From positions 21,947-85,946 of the forward strand of contig CALMZP010000109.1 of the NCBI GenBank assembly GCA_937870635.1: DNA of 64,000 bases, read 5' to 3'. Numbering within the stretch: the first letter of the stretch is position 1; every line of letters begins with the position of its first letter. The translations under genes were made by a program, and so were the position numbers. This DNA is from an uncultured Acidobacteriota bacterium (GTDB taxonomy: Bacteria > Acidobacteriota > Thermoanaerobaculia > Gp7-AA8). Positions 19,002 through 28,627 of the stretch are shown one piece after another. Below the pieces are notes generated by a model. It made no database searches and was not told where the DNA came from. It saw only the letters and a list, made by a program, of their open reading frames with translations.

Positions 19002-20421
19002 AACAGGCGGTGCAGTAGAGGCGCTTCGGATCGTCACCGTTCCGGACGGCCTCGAGCATGCCCTCTTCCGACAGATAGCCGAGGGAATCGGCTTCGATGA
19101 ACTCACGGATGTTCTCGACGGAGTTTGCGCTGGCGATCAGGTCCCGCCGCTGCGGCGTATCGATGCCGTAATAGCAGGGCCCGGTCGTCGGTGGCGAGGA
19201 GATGCGCATGTGCACCTCTCTCGCTCCGTACTGCTTCAGCATGCGGACGATCTTCTTCGAGGTCGTGCCCCGAACGATCGAGTCGTCGACGAGGATGATT
19301 CTCTTTCCGGCTACGAGCTCGCGAACCGGGTTGAGTTTCACCTTCACACCGAAATTGCGGATGGACTGCTTTGGCTCGATGAACGTGCGGCCGACGTAGT
19401 GGTTCCGAACGAGTCCGAACTGGAAAGGGATACCCGATTCGTGCGCATAGCCGAGCGCGGCAAAAACGCCGGAGTCGGGAACGGGGATGACGAGGTCCGC
19501 GTCCTGAGGATGTTCACGGGCAAGCTGTGCACCGAAGCGGCGCCGGACTTCCGCGACGTTGTTGCCGAAGATCGAGGAGTCGGGCCGCGCGAAGTAGACG
19601 TGCTCGAAGATGCAGCGGGCCTCGCGCTCCGACGCGAACTGGTTGACGACGCGGAATCCGCCGTTTTCCAGCGCCACGATCTCGCCGGCCTTGATCTCGC
19701 GGACCATCTCTGCGCCGATCAGGTCGAAGGCGCAGGTCTCGGATGAGACGACGAGCGAGTCTTCGAGCCGTCCCAGAACCAGCGGACGGAAACCGTACGG
19801 ATCGCGTGCCGCGTAGATGCGGCCCGGCGCGAGCAGGGCGAGCGAGTACGCGCCGCGGCACTGTGAAAGCGCGTCGATGAACGCCTTTTCCAGCGTCGGC
19901 TGCCTCGACCGCGCGATGAGATGCACGATCACCTCGGAATCCGACGTGGAGTTGAAGATGGCACCATCGGACTCGAGCTGGCGGCGAAGATCGGCACCAT
20001 TCACGAGATTGCCGTTGTGGGCGAGCGCGATCGGCCCTTTGTTCGTGGAAGCGACGAGCGGCTGCGCGTTGCAGAGCATGGAGCCGCCCGCGGTCGAGTA
20101 GCGCACGTGGCCGATCGCTGTATCGCCGGGCAGCCTCGACAGCCGTTCGTGCGTGAAGATGTCGGCCACGTAGCCCATCTCCTTTTCGGAGTGGATCTGC
20201 ACCGTGCCGGGCGTGATGATCTGCTCGCCGGCTCCGGTGGAGCCGCAGACCTCGCCGGCGTTGGTCTCCGAATGTTTTGGATCGAACGAGACCGAGGCGA
20301 TCCCCGCGCTCTCCTGCCCGCGATGCTGCAGCGCGTAAAGGCCCAGGTAGGTGAGGTTCGCTGCATCCCGATGGTTGAGTATGCCGAAAACGCCGCATTC
20401 GTCTTTGAATTTGTCCAGCAT
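18934..20421 (-). CDS. purF: Amidophosphoribosyltransferase PurF
   Basis: First committed enzyme of purine synthesis: PRPP + glutamine to phosphoribosylamine. About 495 residues. The N-terminal glutaminase nucleophile is Cys9 in MLDKFKDECGVFGI, probably exposed after removal of an 8-residue propeptide. HGNLVN and the PRPP-binding loop RIILVDDSIVRGTT are visible. Near the C-terminus are Cys residues (LYCTACF) consistent with the iron-sulfur type. I chose ATG 20421 over an upstream ATG at 20448 because the family begins there. purL lies upstream on the same strand across hairpin 20462-20523. Confidence 0.97.
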   Translation of the reverse strand: MLDKFKDECGVFGILNHRDAANLTYLGLYALQHRGQESAGIASVSFDPKHSETNAGEVCGSTGAGEQIITPGTVQIHSEKEMGYVADIFTHERLSRLPGDTAIGHVRYSTAGGSMLCNAQPLVASTNKGPIALAHNGNLVNGADLRRQLESDGAIFNSTSDSEVIVHLIARSRQPTLEKAFIDALSQCRGAYSLALLAPGRIYAARDPYGFRPLVLGRLEDSLVVSSETCAFDLIGAEMVREIKAGEIVALENGGFRVVNQFASEREARCIFEHVYFARPDSSIFGNNVAEVRRRFGAQLAREHPQDADLVIPVPDSGVFAALGYAHESGIPFQFGLVRNHYVGRTFIEPKQSIRNFGVKVKLNPVRELVAGKRIILVDDSIVRGTTSKKIVRMLKQYGAREVHMRISSPPTTGPCYYGIDTPQRRDLIASANSVENIREFIEADSLGYLSEEGMLEAVRNGDDPKRLYCTACFTGAYPLANSPAACEPETVKAT

Positions 20422-20461
20422 GCGCGGTGGGTAGAACAGAGTGTACATTCGATGTCATCCC

Positions 20462-20523
20462 GATTTTGGATTTTCGATTTTGGATTTTGGATTGAGCCCA
20501 AAATCCAAAATCCAAAATCGAAA
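20462..20523. repeat. Heptamer hairpin, (ATTTTGG)n / (CCAAAAT)n
   Basis: The left arm is GATTTTGGATTTTCGATTTTGG with a further unit, the loop is around GAGCC, and the right arm is CCAAAAT units ending in AAAATCGAAAG. The TTTTCGA variation in the left arm is matched by TCGAAA in the right arm. It sits in the purL-purF interval, 7 bases beyond the purL stop codon. Confidence 0.9.
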
Positions 20524-20529
20524 GTTTCC

Positions 20530-22830
20530 CTAATGCGCCAATACTTCCGGTGCCTCTTCTCCCACACCCCGGATGACATCGTCGATGGTGTCGCCGCCGA
20601 GGAGGAGGCTGAAGGACGATCGCCAGATCCGGGAGAGCTCCGGGGTCGTCGTTCGGACGAGCGGCACGCCGTTTCTCTCGATGAGGAACACTCCGGCGCC
20701 GGTGTGGCCGATCCTGATCGCGGGCACACCCGCATCCTTCGCGCGCTGAAGCACGTCGTCCGGTGAGTTGCTCGTGACGACCGCGCGCGCCTGCGATTCA
20801 GAATAGAGCAGCGCGATCGCGTCGAGATCGTCCGCATGCCCTTTGAGATCGACGTGACAGCCGATGCCGTCCATCGAGCATTCGGCCAGCGCCACGGCCA
20901 ATCCACCATTGGAGAGATCATGCGCCGACCGGAGGAGATGGTTCTCGTGCAGCGCAAGCAACAGGCTGATCAGCTTGCGCTCGCGTTCGAGATCGACGAG
21001 CGGCGGCGCCGCCAGCGCATCCGGCATGTTCTGCTGCTGCCATTCCGATCCGCCCAACTCGTCGAAGGTCGCGCCGAGGAGAATGATGTCGAGCTTCTCG
21101 TCGGTGAAGGCGAGGGGCGCACCGTGGTGCTCATCCTCGAGAATCCCGACCATGCCGACGGTCGGAGTCGGGTAGATCGCCTTCCCTTCCGTCTCGTTGT
21201 AGAACGAGACGTTGCCCGATACAACCGGAGTATCGAGTGCCATGCACGCGTCGCTGATGCCGCGGATGCATTCCGCGAACTGCCACATGATCTCAGGGCG
21301 TTCGGGAGAGCCAAAGTTGAGGCAGTCGGTGATCGCCGCCGGCCGGCCGCCGCTCGCCGCAATGTTTCGCGCCGCCTCGGCCACGGCCTGTTTCCCACCC
21401 TCGTACGGATCGAGATAGCAGTAAACGGGGTTGACGTCCGATGTCATCGCCAGCGCACGGCCGGTGCCCTTCACGCGGACGATCGCCGCGTCGCGATCTT
21501 CCGGCGCCGCAATCGTGTTCGTGCGCACGGTGGTGTCGTACTGCTCCCAGATCCAGTGTTTCGAGCAGAGATTCGGCGATGCGACGAGCCGCAACAGGGA
21601 GGCGGTCATCTCGGCGTCGGCGACACGATCGCGCTCGAGCTTCAGCGCGATGCGGTCCGCATACGCCGGGCGCTGCATCGGCCGGTTGTACACAGGAGCC
21701 TCGGTCGAAATCGGCTCGACGGGGATCTTCGCGATCTCATCGCCATGCCAGAAGAGACGCACGAATCCATCGTCGGTGACTTCGCCGATGACGGCCGCGT
21801 TGAGGTCCCACTTGCTGAAGATGCGAACGACGTCTTCCTCTCGCCCGCGCTTCGCCACGATCAGCATCCGCTCCTGCGATTCGGACAGCATGATCTCGTA
21901 CGGCGTCATGCCGCTCTCGCGCATCGGCACGCGGTCGAGATGCATGCGGATGCCGGTGCCCGCGCGGCCGGCCATCTCGAACGACGACGACGTGAGCCCG
22001 GCGGCACCCATGTCCTGGATGCCGACGACCGCATCGGTATCCATGATCTCGAGACACGCTTCGAGCAGGAGTTTCTCGGTGAACGGATCGCCGACCTGCA
22101 CGGTGGGTCGCTTTTCCTCCGATGCCTCGTCGAACTCCGCCGAGGCCATCGTCGCGCCGTGGATGCCGTCGCGTCCTGTCTTCGATCCGACGTAGATGAC
22201 CGGATTGCCGACGCCGCTCGCCGTTCCCTTGAAGATCTTTTCCTTCCTCGTGACACCGAGCGCGAAGGCGTTGACGAGGATGTTGCCGTTGTAGCCGCGG
22301 TGGAATGACGTTTCGCCGCCCACGGTGGGGATGCCCATGCAGTTGCCGTAGCCACCGATGCCGCGTACGACTCCGTCGACCAGGTATTTCATGCGAGGGG
22401 CATCGAGCTCGCCGAAGCGAAGCGAGTCCATACAGGCGATCGGACGCGCGCCCATCGTGAAAATGTCGCGGAGAATCCCTCCGACGCCCGTCGCGGCGCC
22501 CTGGTAAGGCTCGATGTAGGAGGGATGGTTGTGCGACTCCATCTTGAATGCGGCGACCCAGCCGTCGCCGATGTCGATCACCCCGGCGTTCTCTCCCGGA
22601 CCCTGCACGACGATCGGTCCCTTGGTCGGAAAGGTCTTGAGGTGAATGCGGCTCGACTTGTACGAGCAGTGCTCCGACCACATCACCGAGAAGATGCCGA
22701 GCTCGGTGTAGTTCGGAGCACGGCCGAGGATCTGTTCGATCAGTTTGTATTCACTCTCGTTGATGCCGTGCGACTGGACGAGGGTGGGGGTGACGGCGGG
22801 TTCCTGCATGGAGGCGGATTCTAAAGACAT
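20530..22830 (-). CDS. purL: Phosphoribosylformylglycinamidine synthase PurL
   Basis: The 766-residue small-type PurL, which converts FGAR to FGAM and needs separate PurS and PurQ subunits (not in the window). Recognisable features: [12 protein letters not shown] near residue 50, [30 protein letters not shown], and the second half with [11 protein letters not shown] and [11 protein letters not shown]. The start is ATG 22830; a second in-frame ATG lies at 22809. No strong ribosome binding site is visible at either. It is transcribed towards purF; tsaE lies upstream across a perfect 46-bp inverted repeat. Confidence 0.96.
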   Translation of the reverse strand: MSLESASMQEPAVTPTLVQSHGINESEYKLIEQILGRAPNYTELGIFSVMWSEHCSYKSSRIHLKTFPTKGPIVVQGPGENAGVIDIGDGWVAAFKMESHNHPSYIEPYQGAATGVGGILRDIFTMGARPIACMDSLRFGELDAPRMKYLVDGVVRGIGGYGNCMGIPTVGGETSFHRGYNGNILVNAFALGVTRKEKIFKGTASGVGNPVIYVGSKTGRDGIHGATMASAEFDEASEEKRPTVQVGDPFTEKLLLEACLEIMDTDAVVGIQDMGAAGLTSSSFEMAGRAGTGIRMHLDRVPMRESGMTPYEIMLSESQERMLIVAKRGREEDVVRIFSKWDLNAAVIGEVTDDGFVRLFWHGDEIAKIPVEPISTEAPVYNRPMQRPAYADRIALKLERDRVADAEMTASLLRLVASPNLCSKHWIWEQYDTTVRTNTIAAPEDRDAAIVRVKGTGRALAMTSDVNPVYCYLDPYEGGKQAVAEAARNIAASGGRPAAITDCLNFGSPERPEIMWQFAECIRGISDACMALDTPVVSGNVSFYNETEGKAIYPTPTVGMVGILEDEHHGAPLAFTDEKLDIILLGATFDELGGSEWQQQNMPDALAAPPLVDLERERKLISLLLALHENHLLRSAHDLSNGGLAVALAECSMDGIGCHVDLKGHADDLDAIALLYSESQARAVVTSNSPDDVLQRAKDAGVPAIRIGHTGAGVFLIERNGVPLVRTTTPELSRIWRSSFSLLLGGDTIDDVIRGVGEEAPEVLAH

Positions 22831-22838
22831 TTTGTGTT

Positions 22839-22950
22839 TTGAGGGTCACGTCTGCACTTCGCACTTTCTCCACGAACGGTAGATAGAGTAGATAGGAAAG
22901 GCCCATCTACCGTTCGTGGAGAAAGTGCGAAGTGCAGACGTGACCCTCAA
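22839..22950. repeat. Perfect inverted repeat with 46-bp arms
   Basis: Bases 22839-22884 and 22905-22950 are exact reverse complements over 46 positions, separated by a 20-base loop. As RNA this would be a very stable hairpin. It lies between tsaE (whose stop codon is inside the right arm, 22947-22949) and purL (start 8 bases from the left arm). No T-tract, transposase or target duplication is visible. The perfect match implies recent origin or conversion between the arms. Confidence 0.95.
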
Positions 22951-23372
22951 AGTGCGACGTCGATCTGCCGAGCTCCATCATCGAGAACGCGGATCGTGAT
23001 CTCCACGTGAGAGTCTTCGAAACGCTCGAACTCGCGCTTCGGCCACTCGATCAGCTTGCGCCCCGGGCCGGAGAGCATTTCGGGGATGCCGATCTCCATC
23101 CATTCGCGCGGACGGTCGGAAAGGCGATAGCCGTCGATGTGGATGATCGGGGGCCCGGATGGAACCGGATACTCGTGCACGATCGCGAATGACGGCGATG
23201 CGACGTCGTGAGGATCGGCTCCCAGCTCCGCGGCGATCGCGCGGACCAGAAATGTCTTTCCCGCTCCGAGGTCGCCGGTGAGATGGACGACGGCATCAGG
23301 CGCAAGCTGCCGCGCAATCTCGCGACCTGCGGCGGCAGTCTCGTCTTCGGTGCGGCAGATGTAACGCGTCAC
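22947..23372 (-). CDS. tsaE: TsaE, tRNA t6A synthesis ATPase
   Basis: ATPase component of the machinery that makes threonylcarbamoyladenosine at position 37 of ANN-decoding tRNAs. At 141 residues it has normal family length. The Walker A motif is GDLGAGKT (residues 33-40). The family features SPSFAIVHEY, IHIDGYRL and LIEWPKRE are all present. Its start overlaps the stop of the upstream nnr gene by four bases. The stop codon lies within a perfect inverted repeat. Confidence 0.95.
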   Translation of the reverse strand: MTRYICRTEDETAAAGREIARQLAPDAVVHLTGDLGAGKTFLVRAIAAELGADPHDVASPSFAIVHEYPVPSGPPIIHIDGYRLSDRPREWMEIGIPEMLSGPGRKLIEWPKREFERFEDSHVEITIRVLDDGARQIDVAL

Positions 23373-24874
23373 TCGCGAAGCCTCTTGATCGCCGCTGGAA
23401 TGCGATCGGCGAGATCACCGGCCGACAATCCCGTGTCTCCCATCTCCTCTTTCAACAGGTCGCCAGCGAAGCCATGCAGATACACCGCCGCACAGGCAGC
23501 GTCGAGAGGATCGATGTCCCGCGCGACGAACGCCGCGATGAGTCCGGCGAGGACGTCGCCCATGCCCCCGCTGGCCATGCCGGGGTTGCCCGTCGGGTTC
23601 ACGTATACGCGGCCATCCGGCTCGGCGACGAGTGTCTGGTGACCTTTCAGTACGACGACGCAGTTGCACAGCTTCGCCGCCTGACGTGCAGACCCGATGC
23701 GATCGGCGTTGACTGTCGAAGCGTCGTTGCCCAGGAGACGGGCCAGTTCGCCGGGATGAGGAGTGATGACGCGGGGGAGCGACCGCGGGTTCATCTCCGC
23801 GGCGTGACCGGCGAAAGCGTTCAGACCCGATGCGTCGATGATGAGCGGAAGCTCGATCGCGGACACCACTTCGCGCACCCATCCGTATGCGCGGTCGTGA
23901 TCAGGCAGGCCCGGCCCGATCAGCACGGCGTCCTTTCCCTCGAGAAACGCGCCGACATCATTGCCGGCAAACGTCATCGCCTCGACCGAGCCGATGTGGA
24001 TCAGCCGCGCCGTATCGGCGTCGCTCATCACGGTGACGAGACCCGCGCCGCCGCGGATCGCACCGCGCGTCGTCAGGATCGCCGCGCCGCTGCGCCCGGG
24101 GGAGCCGGCGATGACTGCCACATGGCCATAGGTTCCCTTGTGCGTCGCCGCGAGCCGCGGAGCGATCAGTGGCCGCACGTCGCGCGGCGTGATCAATGAC
24201 AGGGTCACGTTCTCTTCATCGAGTGCCGCGTGCGGAATGGAGATGTCGGCGACGATCACCTCGCCGCACAGCGCGGCTGCCGGCTCGAACACATGACAGA
24301 CCTTCGGCGCCGCGAACGTCACCGTCACCTCGGCCTGAATCGAAGGCTCGAACGGTTCCGCGGAGGAAGCGTTCACACCGCTCGGCACGTCGACGGCGAC
24401 GACCGGAAGGCGCAGCTCGGCGATCGCGCGGATGACGTCGGCATGCATTCCCGACGGCTCGCGATCGAGACCGGTGCCGAAGATTGCGTCGACGACAACG
24501 TCCGCGTCCGCGGCGTGCACGATCGCTTCTTCGACATCGCTGCTCGTGCGGATGTCGTACATCGGGATCCCGAGCCGCTCGCAGATCAGAAGGTTGGTGA
24601 GGGCGTCACCTTCGAGGCGTGATTTGTCGCCGACGATCAGGATCACCGGGACGACGCCGCGGTTCTCGAGGTGCCGCGCCACGGCCAGACCGTCGCCGCC
24701 GTTCGCCCCGGTGCCGCAGAAGATCGCCGCGCGATCGCAGTCAGGGTAGTGCTCGAAAATCGCATCCACGACGGCGAGCGCAGCATTCTCCATCAGCACG
24801 ATCGACGGAACGCCAAAACGATCCGTCGTGCGCCGGTCGATACTCCGCATCTGCGCGCCGGTGAGGATTTTCAT
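23369..24874 (-). CDS. nnr: Bifunctional NAD(P)HX epimerase/dehydratase
   Basis: Repairs hydrated NADH and NADPH: the N-terminal YjeF_N domain epimerises NAD(P)HX and the C-terminal carbohydrate-kinase-like domain dehydrates the S form using ADP. At 501 residues it is a full-length fusion. The N-terminal part shows FCGTGANGGDGLAVARHL and VDVPSGVNA; the C-terminal part shows VITPHPGELARLLG and the catalytic-Asp motif GNPGMASGGMGDVLAGL. Translational coupling with tsaE (ATGA overlap) is a very common arrangement. Upstream is hairpin 24894-24968. Confidence 0.96.
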   Translation of the reverse strand: MKILTGAQMRSIDRRTTDRFGVPSIVLMENAALAVVDAIFEHYPDCDRAAIFCGTGANGGDGLAVARHLENRGVVPVILIVGDKSRLEGDALTNLLICERLGIPMYDIRTSSDVEEAIVHAADADVVVDAIFGTGLDREPSGMHADVIRAIAELRLPVVAVDVPSGVNASSAEPFEPSIQAEVTVTFAAPKVCHVFEPAAALCGEVIVADISIPHAALDEENVTLSLITPRDVRPLIAPRLAATHKGTYGHVAVIAGSPGRSGAAILTTRGAIRGGAGLVTVMSDADTARLIHIGSVEAMTFAGNDVGAFLEGKDAVLIGPGLPDHDRAYGWVREVVSAIELPLIIDASGLNAFAGHAAEMNPRSLPRVITPHPGELARLLGNDASTVNADRIGSARQAAKLCNCVVVLKGHQTLVAEPDGRVYVNPTGNPGMASGGMGDVLAGLIAAFVARDIDPLDAACAAVYLHGFAGDLLKEEMGDTGLSAGDLADRIPAAIKRLRE

Positions 24875-24893
24875 GGGCGGAGTTTATGACGCT

Positions 24894-24968
24894 ATTTTGG
24901 ATTTTGGATTTTGGATTTGGCTTTTCCGGTCGGGCCCAATCCAAAATCCAAAATCCAAAATCCAAAAT
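24894..24968. repeat. Heptamer hairpin, (ATTTTGG)n / (CCAAAAT)n
   Basis: The left arm has three to four ATTTTGG units (24894-24918), the loop is of about 20 bases (GGCTTTTCCGGTCGGGCC), and the right arm has four CCAAAAT units to 24968. It lies between the TIGR04282 transferase gene and nnr, both read leftwards, 7 bases from the transferase stop codon. Confidence 0.92.
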
Positions 24969-24974
24969 TCGTGT

Positions 24975-25616
24975 TCACTCATCCGCCCACCCACTCTTGC
25001 GCAAATCCTCTTCCGTATCGATGTCCGCCCGCTCCGGCAGGGTGGCCACCGTGCTGCCCCAGGCGGCGATCCTGGCCATCGTCGCGGCGAAGACCGTGTC
25101 CGTTCCCCATGCGATGTCGCTGAAGATCGACGTGTCGAAAGCCGCGGCGCGGCATCCGATGAGGTAATAGCCGCCATCGGTCGCCGGACCGACGACCCAG
25201 TCGCATGAGTCGAGGATTGCGAAGGCGTGATCGACGATCTCGCGCGAGAGCAGGGGATCGTCGACGCCAATTGCGATGATCTTCTCTGTGCGATGAAAGA
25301 AAAACCGTTCCGAGAAAGCCATCGCCAGGCGGTCGCCGAGGGTGCCGCCGGTCTGCATGGCGAGGGTGTGCGTGCCGAATGCGTCCCGCAGGGCCGCGCC
25401 ATTCGCAATCGGCGTCGGAGCCCAGAGAACCTCGACTTCCGTCTCGTTGGTCGACGTTCCGATCGAGGCCAGCAGGTCGCGCAGCATCGCGCGATAGATC
25501 GTCAGCGCGCTTGAATCGCCGAGCGTGGCGGCCAGGCGCGTCTTCACCGCGCCGGGTTCCGGCAGCCGCGCAAAGATGAGGAGCCGTTGCGGCGCCGGAG
25601 GAACCGTCGGTTGCAT
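24975..25616 (-). CDS. TIGR04282/DUF2064 family glycosyltransferase
   Basis: A 213-residue nucleotide-diphospho-sugar transferase-like protein. Family features: RLLIFARLPEPGAVKTRLAA at the N-terminus, QTGGTLGDRLAMAF, IGVDDPLLS (usually GxDxPxL) and VVGPATDGGYYLIG. Related proteins occur with radical SAM or selenium-domain genes, but none is nearby. I chose ATG 25616 because the family begins there; longer upstream frames overlap the divergent SAM hydrolase gene. The substrate is unknown. Confidence 0.88.
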   Translation of the reverse strand: MQPTVPPAPQRLLIFARLPEPGAVKTRLAATLGDSSALTIYRAMLRDLLASIGTSTNETEVEVLWAPTPIANGAALRDAFGTHTLAMQTGGTLGDRLAMAFSERFFFHRTEKIIAIGVDDPLLSREIVDHAFAILDSCDWVVGPATDGGYYLIGCRAAAFDTSIFSDIAWGTDTVFAATMARIAAWGSTVATLPERADIDTEEDLRKSGWADE

Positions 25617-25643
25617 CGGCCGGGAGTATACGATTGAGACGTC

Positions 25644-26408
25644 ATGCACATTGCGCTGCTGACCGACTTCGGGACACGTGATCCATACGTCGCGGCGATG
25701 AAGGGTGTCCTCGCAGCGAGGACATCCGTGCCCGTCGCCGATCTCTCGCACGACATCGCGCCATTCGACGTTCTCGAGGCGGCGTGGTTCCTGCGAACGG
25801 TGAAGCGTTACTGGCCCGAGGAGACGATCTTCGTCTGCATCGTCGACCCGGGAGTGGGCAGCGACCGGAAAATCGTCGCGGCACGCGCCGAGGGACGAAC
25901 CTTTCTCGCACCCGACAACGGCGTTCTGACATTCATCGAGGCCGATGAGATCCGCAGTGTCGATTGTCCCGATCTCTATCTCCCGACGGAAAGCACGACC
26001 TTTCACGGGCGCGATCGCTTTGCCCCGGTCACCGCGGCGCTGGCGAACGGTCTGGTGTTCGACATGCTGGGTCCGGAGCTGCCGTCGCTCAGGAAGCTCA
26101 ACTATCGCGCGCCGGAGTATTCGGAGACGATCGTCAGAGGTACCGTCGTCGGAGTCGATCGCTTCGGGAACCTCATCACCGATGTCGAACGAACCAAACT
26201 TCCGTTTGACGCGTTCGAGCTGCAGGCGCGCAACATCTCCATCGAGCGCATTGAGCGCCATTACGCCGGCGCGGAGCCGGGACCGTTCCTGATCGTCGGC
26301 TCGTCGGGGCTGATCGAGATCTCCGTCGCCAACGGCAGCGCCGCCGAACGCCTCGGCATCCGCCGCCTGGACCGGATTACGATCCAGCCTCGTCCGGCGC
26401 CTCTATAA
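25644..26408 (+). CDS. SAM hydroxide adenosyltransferase (SAM hydrolase)
   Basis: A 254-residue DUF62-family enzyme that splits S-adenosylmethionine to adenosine and methionine using water/hydroxide. The hallmarks are visible: TLLTDFG-type start (ALLTDFGTRDPYVAAMKG), DLSHDIAPFD, VDPGVGS, LAPDNGVL, GRDRFAPVTA and, in the C-terminal domain, DRFGNLITD and SSGLIEISVANGSAA. It is divergent from the TIGR04282 gene with 27 bases between starts, so promoters must overlap. A PilZ gene follows after 12 bases. Confidence 0.94.
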   Translation: MHIALLTDFGTRDPYVAAMKGVLAARTSVPVADLSHDIAPFDVLEAAWFLRTVKRYWPEETIFVCIVDPGVGSDRKIVAARAEGRTFLAPDNGVLTFIEADEIRSVDCPDLYLPTESTTFHGRDRFAPVTAALANGLVFDMLGPELPSLRKLNYRAPEYSETIVRGTVVGVDRFGNLITDVERTKLPFDAFELQARNISIERIERHYAGAEPGPFLIVGSSGLIEISVANGSAAERLGIRRLDRITIQPRPAPL

Positions 26409-26420
26409 TCGTTGCAGTCC

Positions 26421-26801
26421 ATGTCGAAAGATCGCAGGCGCTCCGAGCGCTATCCGACCGCCTCGATCCCATGTCAGCTGTCGGACGTCAACGGCGAGCT
26501 GGTCGATCTGAGCCTCGAGGGAGCCGCGGTCATCCATCGCTCCCCGGTCAAAGCCGGAACCTCCGCCACCCTCATCTTCCCGAGCTACGGCGGCATCTAC
26601 GTTCCGTGTCAGGTGCTCCGATCGATCGTACAGGTGAACAGGGGCGACCACGGACCGGAATACGTCTTCCGCTCGGCGATCTCGTTCGCAGCGATCCCTC
26701 CCGACCAGGAGCAGTCGCTGCACGAGTTTCTGCAGATCCAGATCGACCGCCTCCGCGCGAAGCAGAACGAGGCGGCGGCGGGGACGGGGGCGGGGGACTA
26801 G
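26421..26801 (+). CDS. PilZ-domain protein, stand-alone
   Basis: A 126-residue protein with a single PilZ domain: RRRSERYP (the RxxxR motif) near the N-terminus and VDLSLEGAAV (DxSxxG) about 20 residues later. Both c-di-GMP contact motifs are intact, unlike in the PilZ protein at 6538. The C-terminal tail is a charged helix rich in Gln and Glu, ending in Ala/Gly. The start is ATG 26421, with an alternative TTG at 26412. It is a likely c-di-GMP effector; its partner is unknown. Confidence 0.88.
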   Translation: MSKDRRRSERYPTASIPCQLSDVNGELVDLSLEGAAVIHRSPVKAGTSATLIFPSYGGIYVPCQVLRSIVQVNRGDHGPEYVFRSAISFAAIPPDQEQSLHEFLQIQIDRLRAKQNEAAAGTGAGD

Positions 26802-26858
26802 TGGGAGTTCTTCGACGCGTTCGCGTGTATTGGCTTGGCTGCTGACTTCGACCCGATC

Positions 26859-26959
26859 TGGACCTTGGACCTTGGACCTTGCGCCACGAAATTTAGTCCC
26901 TCGGTTTTCACACCACGCCGTACGGGTACCTCTCCCAAGGTCCAAGGTCCCAAGTCCCA
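26859..26959. repeat. Heptamer hairpin, (GGACCTT)n / (AAGGTCC)n
   Basis: The left arm has three GGACCTT units (26859-26881), with a 54-base spacer, and the right arm CAAGGTCC AAGGTCC CAAGTCCCA ends at 26959, one base from the nadE stop codon. It lies between the convergent PilZ and nadE genes. A sister element with the same unit and polarity is at 36484-36565. Confidence 0.88.
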
Positions 26960-28594
26960 TCACCGCCTCCACCTCTGCGCGATGGGCATCTGTCTTCCGC
27001 TGCCGAACGCCTTCGTGGAGACTCGAATCGTTGGCGCGGCCTGGCGGCGTTTGAACTCGTTGTTGTCGACGAGGCTGAGGACACGCTGGACGAGCTTCCG
27101 ATCGAACCCGGCGGCAACGATCTGATCCAGCTCTTTCCACTTCTCGATGTACAGCTTGAGGATCTCGTCGAGGACTTCGTACGGCGGCAGGGAATCCTGA
27201 TCGGTCTGATTGGGACGGAGCTCGGCGGATGGCGGCTTGGTCATCGTCGACTCAGGGATGACATCGCCGTTCCGGTTCAGCCAGCGTGCGATGCGATAGA
27301 TCATCGTCTTGTAGACGTCGCCGAGCAGAGCCAGTCCCCCGGCCATGTCGCCATAGAGGGTGCAGTAGCCGACCGCCATCTCCGATTTGTTACCGGTTGA
27401 CAGCACCATCGCGCCTTTGCGATTTGACCACGCCATGAGGATGTTCCCGCGGATGCGGGCCTGGATGTTCTCGTTGGTCGTATCGAATTTCTTTTCCTGG
27501 AACAACTCGTCGATCGCGGCCTCGTAGGGTTCGTAAACCGGCTGGATGGGGACGATGTGAAAGGCGATGCCGAGGTGCTCGGCGAGTGTGCGGGCATCGT
27601 CGATGGAGTGCTGCGATGAGAACTGCGAGGGCATGGCGATGCCGGTCACATGCTGCGGGCCGAGCGCTTCGACAGCCAGCGCGGCGGTGACCGCGGAGTC
27701 GATGCCGCCAGAGAGGCCGATGACGACGTCCTTGAATCCGCACTTTTTCAGGTAGTCGCGAAGTCCGAGGAGCAGCGCCCGGCCGATTTCTTCTTCGACG
27801 GGCATCGCCTCGAGCGAATTGCAGCGGGCGCCGTCGAGCCGCACCAGTGTGCTCTCCTCGACGAACGGCTGCGCGCAGAAGATCGTCTCGCCCTTCGCAT
27901 CGATGACGATCGACGAGCCGTCGAAGAGCAGCTCGTCGTTTCCGCCCACCTGGTTCACGTAGACGAGCGGAACGTCGTAGCGCCGCGCGATCTCGGAGAA
28001 GAGCTGATAGCGCGCCCCGTTCTTTCCTGCGTTGTATGGCGAGGCCGAGATGTTGAGGATCACTTCGGCATGCTGCCGGGCGAGCTGGTCGACCGGATTC
28101 TGGCAGTACAGCTTGGTGCCGAGAACTTCGTCGTCGTACCAGAAGTCTTCGCAGATGGAGACCCCGACGCGATGGCCGTTGATGTCGACGACCTTGCCGC
28201 CTTTGCCCGGCTCGAAGTAGCGGAGCTCGTCGAAGACGTCGTACGTCGGCAGCAGCGATTTGTGCTGCTCGAGAAGGACTCGGCCGTTCCGGGCAACGAT
28301 CGCGGCATTGTGCAGCGGCTTGCCGCACCATCGCTCGCTGCGCGTGATGCATCCGAAGATGAGCGCCGTCGATCCGGTCGAGGCCGCCAGCTTGTCGCGC
28401 ATCTCCAGGGCCGCCGAGATGAAGGCTTCACGGTCGAGAAGGTCCAGCGGCGGATAGCCGGTCACCGCCAGTTCCGGAACCATGACCACGTCCGCGCCTG
28501 CTTCCGCACCCTCGTGATAGACGCGGTCGATGGTCGCCGCGTTCGACGCCAGGGCTCCCACAGTGGGATTGATCTGTCCGATGTAGATCTTCAT
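26960..28594 (-). CDS. nadE: Glutamine-dependent NAD+ synthetase NadE
   Basis: Final step of NAD synthesis: amidates nicotinate adenine dinucleotide using glutamine-derived ammonia. About 544 residues. The N-terminal nitrilase-type glutaminase has the Glu-Lys-Cys triad in VPELAVTGYPP, EQHKSLLPTYDVFDE and VSICEDFWYDDE. The C-terminal synthetase has the PP-loop GLSGGIDSAV and STGNKSEMAVGY. I chose ATG 28594 (MKIYIGQINPTVG), since residues encoded further upstream come from the CACAGAG inverted repeat. It is divergent from the DUF1573 gene. Confidence 0.96.
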   Translation of the reverse strand: MKIYIGQINPTVGALASNAATIDRVYHEGAEAGADVVMVPELAVTGYPPLDLLDREAFISAALEMRDKLAASTGSTALIFGCITRSERWCGKPLHNAAIVARNGRVLLEQHKSLLPTYDVFDELRYFEPGKGGKVVDINGHRVGVSICEDFWYDDEVLGTKLYCQNPVDQLARQHAEVILNISASPYNAGKNGARYQLFSEIARRYDVPLVYVNQVGGNDELLFDGSSIVIDAKGETIFCAQPFVEESTLVRLDGARCNSLEAMPVEEEIGRALLLGLRDYLKKCGFKDVVIGLSGGIDSAVTAALAVEALGPQHVTGIAMPSQFSSQHSIDDARTLAEHLGIAFHIVPIQPVYEPYEAAIDELFQEKKFDTTNENIQARIRGNILMAWSNRKGAMVLSTGNKSEMAVGYCTLYGDMAGGLALLGDVYKTMIYRIARWLNRNGDVIPESTMTKPPSAELRPNQTDQDSLPPYEVLDEILKLYIEKWKELDQIVAAGFDRKLVQRVLSLVDNNEFKRRQAAPTIRVSTKAFGSGRQMPIAQRWRR

Positions 28595-28627
28595 GACATC
28601 CAGTGGTTCCACTCTACCGAAAAAGGC

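Noticed and set aside
22839-22950. Miniature transposable element (MITE).
   Set aside because: A perfect fold-back is seen but no target-site duplication and no second copy in the window, so mobility is unsupported.
24975-26261. A 428-residue version of the TIGR04282 protein starting at 26261.
   Set aside because: The extra 215 residues are antisense to the SAM hydrolase gene and have no family similarity; the family begins at ATG 25616.
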